Both the position numbers and the translations under genes were made by a program. The notes below the pieces were generated by a model. It saw only the letters and a list, made by a program, of their open reading frames with translations. It was not told the origin of the DNA and did not search any database. From Varibaculum timonense_A (GTDB lineage: Bacteria > Actinomycetota > Actinomycetes > Actinomycetales > Actinomycetaceae): a stretch of 64,000 nt of DNA. Positions within the stretch are counted from its first letter, which is position 1, and each line of letters begins with the position of its first letter. Of this stretch, positions 36,118 through 45,250 are shown piece by piece. The stretch is taken from positions 62,001-126,000 of the forward strand of contig NZ_JAQEVU010000006.1 of NCBI RefSeq assembly GCF_027694345.1, in the 5' to 3' direction.

Positions 36118-37020
36118 TTAGCCTTTTACAGCCCCGGCAGCGACGCCCTCGATAATGTATTTCTGCATCAAAATGTAGAAGATTACAATCGGGATAATCG
36201 CCAGTACCAGCATAGCCATTAAAGCACCCATATCGCGGTTTCCGTTCGATCCCAGCAGGAACTGCACCACAATGGGGATGGTTCGATAGCTACTGCCCGG
36301 TCCTAACACCAGATTGGGGAGCAGGAAGTCATTCCAGACCCACATGGTGTTGAGGATAGCTACCGTAATGGCAGTGGGTTTTAGCATTGGTAAGACTACT
36401 CGGAAATAGGTTTGAAGAGGGTTACAACCGTCAATGGTGGCAGCTTCTTCAATGTCAATCGGGATTGATTTTACGAATCCGGCGAACATGAATACGCTCA
36501 AACCGGCTCCAAACCCGAGGTAAAGCACCATTAATCCGAGCGGGTTATCCAGGCGGAGCAGACTGGATACCTGTACGGTGGGGAACATTACCATCTGGAA
36601 TGGAATTACCATCGAGAAAACAAAAATATAGTAGAGGGCGCTCGTCCACCAGCTCTTAACCCTGGTGATGTAGTAGGCAGTCATAGCGCAAAGCATTACT
36701 ATAATCGCCACCGATCCGATAGTAATTACGAAAGACCACAAAATCGAACTGAAGAAATTCGATAGGTGCAGACCGGTAACGTAGTTTTGTAAACCTACGA
36801 AGGAATCTCCGAGGGGAATGGAGAAGGGGCTGTTCGATAGCTCAAATTTCGATTTGAACGAGTTCATAACAACGAACAGAATCGGCCCTAAAAATATGCA
36901 GGTAAGAGCAATTAAGATCACGTAAAGCAGGGCTTTGGTGACCGGGCTGGTTCCTTTTTTATCTTCTTTCATTTTCATTCCTGTTGAGGGTAGGGGAGCT
37001 GGTGCTTTTACTTCGCTCAT
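36118..37020 (-). CDS. Sugar ABC transporter permease (MalG type)
   Basis: 300 residues, six predicted membrane helices after a cytoplasmic lead of about 28 residues. The EAA loop reads EEAATIDGCNPLQTYFRVVLP near residues 201-221, and the end IIEGVAAGAVKG is MalG-like. Its ATG overlaps the previous permease's stop by 4 bp (ATGA). Confidence 0.93.
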   Translation of the reverse strand: MSEVKAPAPLPSTGMKMKEDKKGTSPVTKALLYVILIALTCIFLGPILFVVMNSFKSKFELSNSPFSIPLGDSFVGLQNYVTGLHLSNFFSSILWSFVITIGSVAIIVMLCAMTAYYITRVKSWWTSALYYIFVFSMVIPFQMVMFPTVQVSSLLRLDNPLGLMVLYLGFGAGLSVFMFAGFVKSIPIDIEEAATIDGCNPLQTYFRVVLPMLKPTAITVAILNTMWVWNDFLLPNLVLGPGSSYRTIPIVVQFLLGSNGNRDMGALMAMLVLAIIPIVIFYILMQKYIIEGVAAGAVKG

Positions 37021-37862
37021 GCTTCAATCTCCCTTGCTCTGGTGGTCCGCAGCTGGAACATGGCGATAACTACCACGACTACTACGAAAATTACGGCTTT
37101 AGCTTGACCGACGCCCTCTGCCCCTACCTCGGCAAACATGGAATTTACGATGTTAAGGGCGACCATCTCGGTTTTACCGGAGGGCGCACCATTGGTTAGT
37201 GCCAGGTTTTGGTCGTACATTTTGAAAGTGTTTGACAAAGTTAAGAATAAACAGATGGTTATAGAGGGCATCACCATGGGAATAGTGACGTTACGCAGCA
37301 CTTGCCAGCGACCTGCCCCATCTATCTCTGCTGCTTCGGTAAGCTCTGGGGGTACGTTTTGCAGTCCGGCAATATAAATAATCATCATATAGCCAATCAG
37401 CTGCCAATTAATCAGCACGATTAACCCTAGGTATCCATATTTCCAGTCACTTACGAGGGTAGCTCCGTATTCTGACAAGATGGAATTGATAATGATTTGC
37501 CAGGTGTAGCCCAATACGATGCCACCAATCAGGTTGGGCATAAAGAATACAGTCCGGAAAAAGTTTGTTCCTTTTAGTTTACGGGTCAATACCCAAGCGA
37601 TTGCGAACGCAAACAGATTAACCGAAACGATAGATACGATTACCACCATAACTGTAAAAATGAATGCAGAGGTAAATCCGTCACGACCATCGAATATATC
37701 GACGTAGTTTTGGATTCCTACAAAAGTTGCATCGGTTATGGTGGTGAAATCACAAAATGATAGGAAAAAACCGATAATAAAAGGCACTAGGAAAGCAATA
37801 AGAAATGCCAACAGTGTCGGTAATACGAAAATTGGGAAGTAATATTTTAACTTTGACTTCAT
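37017..37862 (-). CDS. Sugar ABC transporter permease (MalF type)
   Basis: 281 residues with six predicted membrane helices and EAA loop EAAEIDGAGRWQVLRNVTIP near residues 183-202. AAAGGA precedes the ATG. It is separated from the binding-protein gene by 184 bp that hold a strong hairpin. No ATPase gene is in the operon, as for the first sugar importer in the window. Confidence 0.93.
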   Translation of the reverse strand: MKSKLKYYFPIFVLPTLLAFLIAFLVPFIIGFFLSFCDFTTITDATFVGIQNYVDIFDGRDGFTSAFIFTVMVVIVSIVSVNLFAFAIAWVLTRKLKGTNFFRTVFFMPNLIGGIVLGYTWQIIINSILSEYGATLVSDWKYGYLGLIVLINWQLIGYMMIIYIAGLQNVPPELTEAAEIDGAGRWQVLRNVTIPMVMPSITICLFLTLSNTFKMYDQNLALTNGAPSGKTEMVALNIVNSMFAEVGAEGVGQAKAVIFVVVVVVIAMFQLRTTRAREIEA

Positions 37863-37976
37863 TGTCTGTCCTTTTCCTGATCATGGTTAGTGTCTCAGGA
37901 TGAAACTTGTTTTGCTTGTAGTTTTGAAACTAATTAAATCAGAATCTGCTGTTTGTCCTGCATAGCTTGGAGGTTT

Positions 37977-38007
37977 GCTGGGAGGGGAGTTTTACTCCCC
38001 TCCCAGC
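37977..38007 (-). terminator. Hairpin between binding-protein and permease genes
   Basis: A perfect 14-bp stem (37977-37990 with 37994-38007, arms starting GCTGGGAGGGG) with a 3-nt loop, 40 bp after the binding-protein stop. No T-run on the minus strand, so partial termination or mRNA protection is favoured. Confidence 0.7.
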
Positions 38008-38046
38008 CGGGCTGTCACCCGATTTGTCTTACTGCAGGGTGGTTAG

Positions 38047-39375
38047 CTATTTCTTTTCAGCTGCCCAACCGTCAGTGAAGTTCTTTACTACCGCATTCCA
38101 GTCCATGTTTCCGGCAGCATATTGTCCTAGTGCCTGACCGAAGCCATCCTTGAACTTTTGTGAGGGGTAAATGGTGAACGACCACGGTACCACGCTACGA
38201 TCTTTGTTGCTTAAGGCAGCAGCAACTTCCTTAGCTAGCGGATCATTGGGGGTTTCGCTAGCGCTGAAGCTCTTGAACGGAGCGATGAATCCAAGATCTT
38301 CAACTACGAATTTCTTGCCGTTAGCACTGGTGAATAGCCAGTTAGCGAAATCAATAGTAGCTTTTTGGTCAGCTTTAGAAGCTTTGGCATTAACAGCTAG
38401 GAAGTTTTCCGTTCCTACTGCCAGTCCTTGCTTTTCTTCACCTTGATGACCGGTGTAAATGGGGAGCATCTTGATTTTATCTTCTTTAACTTTGTTCCCC
38501 TCAACATCTTTTACCTGGCTCCATGCCCAGTTACCGTTTTGTACCATCGCAGCTTTCCCTTGAGCAAACTCAGCCATGGAGTCAGTCACGGTCTTGGAGG
38601 GGGTCAGTTTCTTGTCAACGGTAGAATCCGTTAGGTAAAGATCGAAAATGTTCTTGAACTCTTTGTTGTATTTGAATTCTGCTTTGGCGATATCGGTCGC
38701 TTTAGCGTCTTGCAATTCGTAATACATGGGGATGTTGGAGAGGTGGGTTTGCCAACGCCAATCTTCACCGCTAGCTAGCGAGGTAGAGGCGAATACCCCA
38801 TCGATTCCCAAGTCGGCTTTGTGAGCCTGCATATCGTCAGCAACTTCCTTCAACTTGGCGAAGTTGTTGATTTCGTCCATCTTGGTGGCTTTGGCGCCTG
38901 GCATTGCAAAATACTTGTCCATGATTTCTTGGTTGTAGATGATGCCGTAGCCCTCTACCGCCAAGGGGACGCCGTAAACCTTTCCGTCCTCGCCCTTGAG
39001 AGCCAGGTTGGGGTCATTTAAATCTTTAGCGAACTTTGCATCGGTTAAATCGGCGGTGTATTTCTGCCAAGTCTTTAAACCTACCGGACCGTTTACCTGG
39101 AACAGGGTGGGTGGCTTGGGTTTAGAAATTTCCGATTTTAAGGTTTGCTCGTATGTGCCCGAGGCTGCGGTAACGACTTTAACTTCTACTCCGGTTTCAT
39201 CGGTGTAGGCTTTAGCAATTTTCTTGTAGGCTTCTTCTGCTTCTGGTTTGAAGTTTAGGAAAGAAACAGAGCCTTTTTCGTTAGCGTTGTCAGAACCAGA
39301 TCCGCATGCAGCTAGACCGGTTAGCGCAAATGCTCCAGCAACAGCTGCTGCTAGAATACGAGTTTTCCTTTTCAT
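38047..39375 (-). CDS. Sugar ABC transporter, substrate-binding lipoprotein
   Basis: Family 1 solute-binding lipoprotein of 442 residues with lipobox LAAC (Cys near 24). The mature part has the typical VSFLNFKPEAEEAYKKIAKAYTDETGVEVKV opening and GVPLAVEGYGIIYNQEIMDKYF near residue 130. A GGGAGGA site precedes the ATG. It is the first gene of the LacI-controlled operon. The substrate is unknown; an oligosaccharide or alpha-glucoside type is common in this family. Confidence 0.92.
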   Translation of the reverse strand: MKRKTRILAAAVAGAFALTGLAACGSGSDNANEKGSVSFLNFKPEAEEAYKKIAKAYTDETGVEVKVVTAASGTYEQTLKSEISKPKPPTLFQVNGPVGLKTWQKYTADLTDAKFAKDLNDPNLALKGEDGKVYGVPLAVEGYGIIYNQEIMDKYFAMPGAKATKMDEINNFAKLKEVADDMQAHKADLGIDGVFASTSLASGEDWRWQTHLSNIPMYYELQDAKATDIAKAEFKYNKEFKNIFDLYLTDSTVDKKLTPSKTVTDSMAEFAQGKAAMVQNGNWAWSQVKDVEGNKVKEDKIKMLPIYTGHQGEEKQGLAVGTENFLAVNAKASKADQKATIDFANWLFTSANGKKFVVEDLGFIAPFKSFSASETPNDPLAKEVAAALSNKDRSVVPWSFTIYPSQKFKDGFGQALGQYAAGNMDWNAVVKNFTDGWAAEKK

Positions 39376-39428
39376 TAACGTCCTCCCTTGGAGCGTTGGT
39401 AAAAGACGGAAGTGATTACTTGCGTCCC

Positions 39429-39446
39429 ATCGGAAACGTTTCCGAT
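39429..39446. promoter_or_regulatory. LacI-family operator of the sugar ABC operon
   Basis: The perfect 18-bp palindrome ATCGGAAACGTTTCCGAT lies 54-71 bp before the binding-protein start. On the minus strand TATACA (39446-39451) abuts it as a -10 box, so the transcription start would fall inside the operator. The central CG and AAACGTTT core fit LacI/GalR sites. The gap 39376-39693 holds otherwise only the terminator of the next gene. Confidence 0.85.
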
Positions 39447-39614
39447 GTATAGAGATAACCTACCTCATCTTGCTTTCTGATGGAAGTCTAATTGGGGAAA
39501 TTGTTATCGTCTTGTTAACTTTCAGGGTTGAAAATTGAGGTTAATGCTCGAAACTAGCTCAGCTAGAATGCTGAGGATAGCCCTGCTGCGCTGATGAAAG
39601 TGAATATGTAAAAA

Positions 39615-39652
39615 GGTGGCGGCGCGGGGATTAAACCATCCGCGCCGCCACC
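39615..39652 (-). terminator. Intrinsic terminator of the NlpC/P60 gene
   Basis: A perfect 13-bp GC-rich stem (39615-39627 with 39640-39652, arms starting GGTGGCGGCG), 12-nt loop, followed on the minus strand by TTTTTAC. Confidence 0.9.
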
Positions 39653-39693
39653 GGGCATTTCTATTTGTAGTTTTAGAGGATGTGCCTAAGGGG

Positions 39694-41049
39694 CTACAGC
39701 ACCCTAACGTAAACTGGATTTCCGTAAACTCGGGCAATCTTGACTTTATCTCCAGGTTTGGGAGCGTGAATCATATAGCCATTTCCAAGGTAAATTCCGA
39801 CGTGGCTGCGGTAGTTCACCATATCCCCTGGTTGAGCCTGTGATTTGGGGATAATAGTTCCGGCGCTACGCTGTTGTATCGCCCGCCGAGGCAGAGATAT
39901 TCCGGCAGCATTCCGATAGACATAAGAGGTAAGTCCCGAGCAATCAAATCCCTTTGGAGTCGAGCCTCCCCAAACATAAGGAACCCCTATGAACTGTTTA
40001 GCATAAGAAATTACTCCAGCTCTAGAGCCATGCTGGCTAGCAGAGGAGGTTTTCTCAGAGGTATTGTTTGCTTTGGAATCTGAACTACCAGCAGTATTGC
40101 TCTTATTTTTTCTTTGGCTGGAATTAGCTTTAGAGTCTTTAGACTTCCGGTTTGATTCTGCGCGTTTAGCGGCTTCTTCCTCGCGAGCCTTCTTCTCGGC
40201 TGCTTTACGGGCGGCTTCTGCTGCTTCGCGCTTTGCCTGTTCTTCAGCAGCCTTTAGAGCAGCTTGCTTTGCGGCTTCTTCCCGGGCTTTCCGTTCAGCC
40301 TCAATCTGCTCTTGGCGCTCTTTTTCTGCCTGCTCGGTTACACCGCGTGCAGCTGCTAGTTTCTTCACTAGCTCTTCACGCTGAGCTCCCAGGGAAGCTA
40401 GCTTTTGCTCAGTGTCAGCCTTTAGCTTGTCAGCAGCTTCCTTTTGAGTTTTTAAATCCCGCGCTGCCTCAGCTTTTTCATTCTGTGCCGCTTTAGCTCG
40501 CGCTTCCAAAACGCTTGCAACTTTGGCAATCGAGTCGAAGGTCTGCATCTGGGAATCCGCCTTCGAACCGAACAGTTCGATGGAGACCTTCCTCATTTCC
40601 ACAGTTTGCAAACCGTCGGCATGTAGATAAGGAGTCAGCGAGGATAGTGATCCTTGCGTGGTATAGACCGTGCGGGCTAGTCCCCCCAGAGCTTTACGGG
40701 CTTCCTCAACTTTTCCCTTGGCTTCCTGAGAGTCCTTCGCGGTCTTGTCAGCGGTTTCTTTGGCAACCACCAAGTTAGAGATGGCGTCGTTATAACCGGC
40801 TTCTGCGTCCTCTGCTTGATCGCGGACATCTTGAGTGTAGGCGCTGAGCTTGACCAGCTGAGCCTCAATGTCTGCCACTGAGTTAGCAGCGCTATTTTCT
40901 GCCGCCTTGGCCGCTTCGACCTTGTCATCGGCAGGTGAAGCAAAGGCAGCGGGTGCAAATATTGAAGCGGAAGCTGCTAGGGCGAGACTGGCCGAGACTA
41001 CCAGCGCGCGCCTACCGGCTTTACGCTCCGTAGATACGTGGAGCTTCAT
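39694..41049 (-). CDS. Secreted NlpC/P60 peptidoglycan endopeptidase with coiled coil
   Basis: 451 residues with a signal peptide (about residues 1-38, ending near AFA-SPA). A long Ala/Glu/Lys-rich coiled coil spans about 40-290, then a Ser/Lys/Asn-rich linker, then an NlpC/P60 domain from about residue 340 with catalytic Cys in GFDCSGLTSYV and His in RSHVGIYLG, plus HAPKPGD. This is the layout of RipA-like cell-separation hydrolases, which cut the D-Glu-mDAP bond. Four 9-bp direct repeats lie in its promoter. It has its own terminator, so it is a single-gene unit. Confidence 0.93.
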   Translation of the reverse strand: MKLHVSTERKAGRRALVVSASLALAASASIFAPAAFASPADDKVEAAKAAENSAANSVADIEAQLVKLSAYTQDVRDQAEDAEAGYNDAISNLVVAKETADKTAKDSQEAKGKVEEARKALGGLARTVYTTQGSLSSLTPYLHADGLQTVEMRKVSIELFGSKADSQMQTFDSIAKVASVLEARAKAAQNEKAEAARDLKTQKEAADKLKADTEQKLASLGAQREELVKKLAAARGVTEQAEKERQEQIEAERKAREEAAKQAALKAAEEQAKREAAEAARKAAEKKAREEEAAKRAESNRKSKDSKANSSQRKNKSNTAGSSDSKANNTSEKTSSASQHGSRAGVISYAKQFIGVPYVWGGSTPKGFDCSGLTSYVYRNAAGISLPRRAIQQRSAGTIIPKSQAQPGDMVNYRSHVGIYLGNGYMIHAPKPGDKVKIARVYGNPVYVRVL

Positions 41050-41122
41050 AAGCTATCCTCCTAGAGCGACTTTTGGGAGTTATAAGTCGAGCTAAGTGTC
41101 ACAATACCGCGCTTTAGTATCT

Positions 41123-41158
41123 CTAACAACATATTTCACATTAATAACATGTGTAACA
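41123..41158 (-). promoter_or_regulatory. Four contiguous 9-bp direct repeats upstream of the NlpC/P60 gene
   Basis: Read on the minus strand: TGTTACACA, TGTTATTAA, TGTGAAATA, TGTTGTTAG, with no gaps. They end just before GATACT (a possible -10, about 41113-41118), 74 bp from the start codon. Response regulators such as WalR and MtrA bind short direct repeats with TGT or GTTAC-like cores ahead of wall-hydrolase genes, so a similar activator site is plausible. Confidence 0.45.
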
Positions 41159-41232
41159 AAGATGAAAGCTGAAGCTTATTTTTAATCAAACCGGCAGTTT
41201 CGAGGTGTTATAGCTGGTGTCACAAAGAAAAA

Positions 41233-41295
41233 CACGCGAGAAACAGTAAAGTATGAAATAGCTCACAATATAGGCTATTTGGTGTTTCTCGCGTG
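41233..41295 (-). terminator. Intrinsic terminator of the pyrophosphatase gene
   Basis: A 13-bp outer stem (41233-41245 with 41283-41295, arms CACGCGAGAAACA and complement) enclosing a smaller AAATAGC/GCTATTT hairpin. On the minus strand it is followed by TTTTTCTTT. Confidence 0.75.
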
Positions 41296-41309
41296 CTTAA
41301 CAGAAAAAA

Positions 41310-41858
41310 CTACTCGGTTATATGTCCGTCGAAAACATCGGCAACCAGTCCGAAATACTTCTTGCCGTTTTCCGCTTCCCAATCTTTCATACGCTGACGA
41401 GAACGGCGAATCTCTTCCTCGGCCTCTTTGCGCCCAACCCAATGCGCGCCCTCTACCGATTTGCCTGGCTCTAGGTCCTTATAAACCTCGAAGAAATGCT
41501 GAACCTCAAGGCGGTGAAACTCGGAAATGTCTTCTATCTCGGTACGCCACGAAGCCCGCTGATCTGCTGCCGGAACACATAGCACCTTGTCGTCGCCACC
41601 GTTTTCATCCCGCATCCGGAACATTCCAAGCGGACGGCAACGAATAACGCAACCCGGGAAAGTGCTTTCCTCTAAAATCACCAGAGCATCAAGAGGGTCG
41701 CCATCCTCGCCCAAAGTCCCATCGATGAAGCCATAGTCATCAGGGTAACGAGTAGAAGTAAACAGCATACGGTCTAGGCGGATACGACCCGTTCCGTGAT
41801 CAACCTCGTACTTGTTGCGGTTACCCTTCGGAATCTCGATAGTAACGTCAAATTCCAT
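41310..41858 (-). CDS. ppa: Inorganic pyrophosphatase
   Basis: Soluble class I pyrophosphatase of 182 residues from ATG 41858, which has AAAGGGAA upstream; an in-frame start at 41909 would add 17 residues without support. Family motifs: IEIPKGNRNKYEVD near residue 7, YPDDYGFIDGT near 38 and the signature DGDPLDALV near 53 with metal-binding Asp residues. It is divergent from dacB, a common arrangement in Actinobacteria. Confidence 0.96.
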   Translation of the reverse strand: MEFDVTIEIPKGNRNKYEVDHGTGRIRLDRMLFTSTRYPDDYGFIDGTLGEDGDPLDALVILEESTFPGCVIRCRPLGMFRMRDENGGDDKVLCVPAADQRASWRTEIEDISEFHRLEVQHFFEVYKDLEPGKSVEGAHWVGRKEAEEEIRRSRQRMKDWEAENGKKYFGLVADVFDGHITE

Positions 41859-41987
41859 TTCCCTTTCCCCTTTCCGCCTTTTTAGCGAAATATGCGACAA
41901 TCGGGGCAAAAGTATTTACCGCCGAAGTCATGGCATCTACTTTTTATATTGTAAGAATACGTTGAAAATTCGTCAGCTAGGGGAAGA

Positions 41988-43415
41988 ATGCGAAAATCCG
42001 TCCTATTGCCGCTAATTCTTCTGGTCGCCCTAGTAATCGGAAGCCTCGGATATGCGGTGGCCGACGCTTACAATCTGGTTCCAGGAATCCTAACAATAGA
42101 AAAACAATCCCTAGATTTACCGCAAACCGTCCAAATCGACCTCAACACCACGAAAGCCGAGGCTACCAAAGGGATAAATGAACAGGCTAATCAAGTTACG
42201 CCAGAACAGTTAAAACCCCTGATGGATCAGCTAGTTAGTCAAGCACAACACGGAGTAGACAATAAATCTCAGGAATCAGCTTCCCCGGATGCTAACGCCA
42301 GAGCGGGAGCGGTCGTAATTGATACCGCAAGCGGGAAGACTATTGCCCAGATAAACGGAAACCAGCTGATGACCCCCGCCTCTTCCTCTAAAATAATTGC
42401 CGCCGCCACCGCATTGGATACCCTCGGAGCGCAATATCGCTTCACCACCTCAACCCATTTCGCAGCCGGGAAACTGTACCTGCGAGGAAACGGGGATCAG
42501 CTATTATCCCCCAATGCGGGCAATCCCGCCGCTATCTCTGGATATGCAGGTCTGGGAGATTTAGCTGCTAAAACCGCGAAGAAACTCAAAGCGCAAAAAG
42601 TCAGCACCACGCAGCTGTTCCTAGATGAAAGCATTTTCGGAGACCAAAATCCGCTTCCCAACTGGAAAGCGCAAGGAAACGACAGATATGAAAGTAAGCC
42701 CACTCCCATAGCCATCAATAACGGATTGGCGAACCCGCAGCTATCCTACGGATACCTGCCTGATCCTGCGCTTTCAGCAGCCCAACAATTCGCGCAGCGA
42801 ATGAAAGATAACGGGATTAGTGTCGAAGCGGTTCAACGCGGTACTGCGCCTAAAGAAGCAGCAATGTTAGCGGAAGTAAAAAGTGCTGCCCTGCACGAAA
42901 TCGTTCACGAAACTCTAAAAGAATCCAATAATATGCTGGCAGAGGTGCTTTGTCGGGCATCGGCAGCCAAAATTGGTTCCGGTACTAACTTTGCCGGACA
43001 GATAAAAGCAGCGCAGAAAGTCTTGAAAAAACTGCATCTAGAGAGCGCAGATTTCGCTAATCAAGACTGTTCTGGCCTATCAACTGAAGATAGGATCAAA
43101 CCGGCTCTGTTAGCGGCAGTCATGCAGAAAGCGGCAACAGGCAGCGACTCGCAGTTACGCCCCATAGTGTCCTCACTGCCAATCGGGGCTCTAGATGGAA
43201 CTTTGGATACCCGGTATTCGCAGCAAGCCGCATCCGGTAATGTGCGGGCAAAAACCGGCTCATTGCAGCGAGCCAGATCTTTAACCGGTCTAGTGACCAC
43301 AAAATCCGGTCGTACCCTAACCTTTGCCGTAATCATTGATTCCTATAAAGAAGGAACGGGGGAAAATGCCCGCGCCGCTATCGACAACTTTGTAAACGGA
43401 CTGGCATCCCTGTGA
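41988..43415 (+). CDS. dacB: D-alanyl-D-alanine carboxypeptidase/endopeptidase (PBP4, DacB family)
   Basis: 475-residue class C low-mass penicillin-binding protein acting in the wall. It has an N-terminal hydrophobic signal or anchor (residues 4-25). The active-site motifs are SSSK (in TPASSSKIIAAATALDTLG), SNN (KESNNML) and KTG (AKTGSL). A GGGGAAG site precedes the ATG. It overlaps tilS by 4 bp. Confidence 0.93.
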   Translation: MRKSVLLPLILLVALVIGSLGYAVADAYNLVPGILTIEKQSLDLPQTVQIDLNTTKAEATKGINEQANQVTPEQLKPLMDQLVSQAQHGVDNKSQESASPDANARAGAVVIDTASGKTIAQINGNQLMTPASSSKIIAAATALDTLGAQYRFTTSTHFAAGKLYLRGNGDQLLSPNAGNPAAISGYAGLGDLAAKTAKKLKAQKVSTTQLFLDESIFGDQNPLPNWKAQGNDRYESKPTPIAINNGLANPQLSYGYLPDPALSAAQQFAQRMKDNGISVEAVQRGTAPKEAAMLAEVKSAALHEIVHETLKESNNMLAEVLCRASAAKIGSGTNFAGQIKAAQKVLKKLHLESADFANQDCSGLSTEDRIKPALLAAVMQKAATGSDSQLRPIVSSLPIGALDGTLDTRYSQQAASGNVRAKTGSLQRARSLTGLVTTKSGRTLTFAVIIDSYKEGTGENARAAIDNFVNGLASL

Positions 43416-44533
43416 AAGCACAGGAGCTACCGGGCGTGCCGGCAGGTGCTGGCGGGCGCGTACAGCGCGCCGTATTGGCGTATCTTAGGCGTCTGGAAAA
43501 AACTAATCCTCACGCCACCTTGCTAGTTGCTTGTTCAGGCGGGCCGGATTCCCTGGCACTGGCTGCTGCCTGTAGTCAGCTTGCCTCCTCTAGAAACTTT
43601 CACCTGGTAGGCGTAACCGTAGATCATGGTTGGCGCAAAGAATCATCGCTTCAAGCAAGGCAGGTATGCCAAACCCTCAAGGAACTCGGCTACGCAGATA
43701 TCGCCCTATTAGAGCTTTCCGCCCAAGAAAACGGCAGTGGTAAAGAGGGCGCGGCACGTAAAGCGCGCTACCTCGCGTTGGAGAAGCAAGCTAGATACTA
43801 CGGGAAAATAGGATCGGAAGTATTTATCCTATTAGGGCACACCCGTGACGATCAGGCAGAAACCGTTCTATTAGGGCTGATACGTGGCAGTGGAGCGCGT
43901 TCGATTTGCGGAATGCGCCCCTTTGAAACCATAAAACCAAAGGGCGTAGCTACCGGGCATAGCGCCAAGAGAGCCGGGTATTTACGCCCCCTGTTAGACC
44001 TACCGCGCACCGATACTGTCGCTGCCTGTAAACAGTGGGGCTTGCCCTATATCGACGACCCGTCTAACTATCCAGATGGGCCGGTACAGGCAGCAGATGG
44101 AAACCCATTGCGTCGCGCTGCTTTACGACATCTTGGGCTACCCGCCCTCGAAAAAGCTTTAAGAGTTGATCCGCGTCCCGCCCTCGCGCGTACTGCTTTG
44201 CTTTTACAAGAAGACCTTGATGCTTTAGATGCCCTCGCTGAAAAATGGTTTAACAAAACCAGTCAGGACGAGGTGGGGACGGTGGCAGTGGAAACCAAAG
44301 AACTTCTTTCCCAACCGGCAGCTATCCGTAAACGAGTGTGGCGCTTGGCGGCGCTTACGGCTGGTGCGCGCGCCTCAGACCTGCGGAAAGTTCAGCTAGA
44401 TGCCGTGGACTTTTTAGCGACTGCCCGCCGGGGAACCGGTCCGATTCAGTTGCCTGGTCAGGTAGTATGTTCGCGAACAAAAGGCAGTTATAAGCTTTCA
44501 TTTAGGCAGAATCGAACAAAATCAAAAGGATAA
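43412..44533 (+). CDS. tilS: tRNA(Ile)-lysidine synthetase
   Basis: Converts the wobble C of the AUA-reading tRNA-Ile to lysidine using ATP and lysine. 373 residues from a GTG start that overlaps the dacB stop (GTGA). The PP-loop reads ACSGGPDSLAL near residue 41, followed by VDHGWR and GHTRDDQAETVL. It is shorter than the E. coli enzyme because the C-terminal domain is reduced, as usual in Actinobacteria. Confidence 0.94.
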   Translation: MKAQELPGVPAGAGGRVQRAVLAYLRRLEKTNPHATLLVACSGGPDSLALAAACSQLASSRNFHLVGVTVDHGWRKESSLQARQVCQTLKELGYADIALLELSAQENGSGKEGAARKARYLALEKQARYYGKIGSEVFILLGHTRDDQAETVLLGLIRGSGARSICGMRPFETIKPKGVATGHSAKRAGYLRPLLDLPRTDTVAACKQWGLPYIDDPSNYPDGPVQAADGNPLRRAALRHLGLPALEKALRVDPRPALARTALLLQEDLDALDALAEKWFNKTSQDEVGTVAVETKELLSQPAAIRKRVWRLAALTAGARASDLRKVQLDAVDFLATARRGTGPIQLPGQVVCSRTKGSYKLSFRQNRTKSKG

Positions 44534-44542
44534 ACTGGGAAA

Positions 44543-45094
44543 ATGGACGCAAACGATATGGGCAATGCGCTCGAAAAGGTATTGATCAGCGAGCAAGAAA
44601 TTAAAGATAAGCTCGCTCAAATGGCGAAAAAAATCGATGAAGATTATCGAGGACGCGAAATACTGCTGGTGGGAGTGTTAAAGGGAGCCACCATGGTGAT
44701 GGCTGATTTGGCTCGCCTTATCCACACTCCTGCCGAAATAGACTGGATGGCAGTTTCATCCTATGGAGCTGCTACTAAATCATCTGGGGTAGTGAAGATT
44801 CTAAAAGATTTAGACTCCGACTTGACCGGCAGAGATGTGCTTATCGTAGAGGACGTGATTGACTCGGGGCTAACCTTGGATTGGCTCACCCGCAACCTTT
44901 CATCGCGGGGTGCAGCCTCGGTAGAAATTGCGGCTCTACTGCGTAAACCCGAGGCCGCAAAAGTTGAAGTCGAGGTGAAATACATAGGTTTCGATATTCC
45001 GGACGAGTTCGTGATTGGATACGGTCTGGATTATGCAGAGAAGTATAGAAACCTACCTTTCGTAGGTACACTGGCTCCTCACGTTTATCAGTAG
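44543..45094 (+). CDS. hpt: Hypoxanthine phosphoribosyltransferase
   Basis: 183-residue purine-salvage enzyme. The PRPP-binding motif is VLIVEDVIDSGLTL near residues 99-112, with the early LVGVLKGATMVMADL and C-terminal FVIGYGLDYAEKYRNL. It lies 10 bp after tilS in the common tilS-hpt-ftsH order. Confidence 0.96.
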   Translation: MDANDMGNALEKVLISEQEIKDKLAQMAKKIDEDYRGREILLVGVLKGATMVMADLARLIHTPAEIDWMAVSSYGAATKSSGVVKILKDLDSDLTGRDVLIVEDVIDSGLTLDWLTRNLSSRGAASVEIAALLRKPEAAKVEVEVKYIGFDIPDEFVIGYGLDYAEKYRNLPFVGTLAPHVYQ

Positions 45095-45250
45095 GAGTTT
45101 TTCCTCAGTTAATTAAACCGCTGCGCCGAAAGCATAATAATTGGGGTGACAAGAACCAAAGTAAGCATTTAGGGCGCAAAGCGTTTAGGCTTAAATCTAT
45201 CGAGACAACGCCGCCTAGCGGCACCGGCTAATAGGGTATGAAACCGATAA

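Noticed and set aside
39376..41230. CRISPR or satellite repeat in Ala/Glu/Lys-rich sequence of the NlpC/P60 gene
   Set aside because: The internal repetition comes from coiled-coil codons, with no regular unit or spacer.
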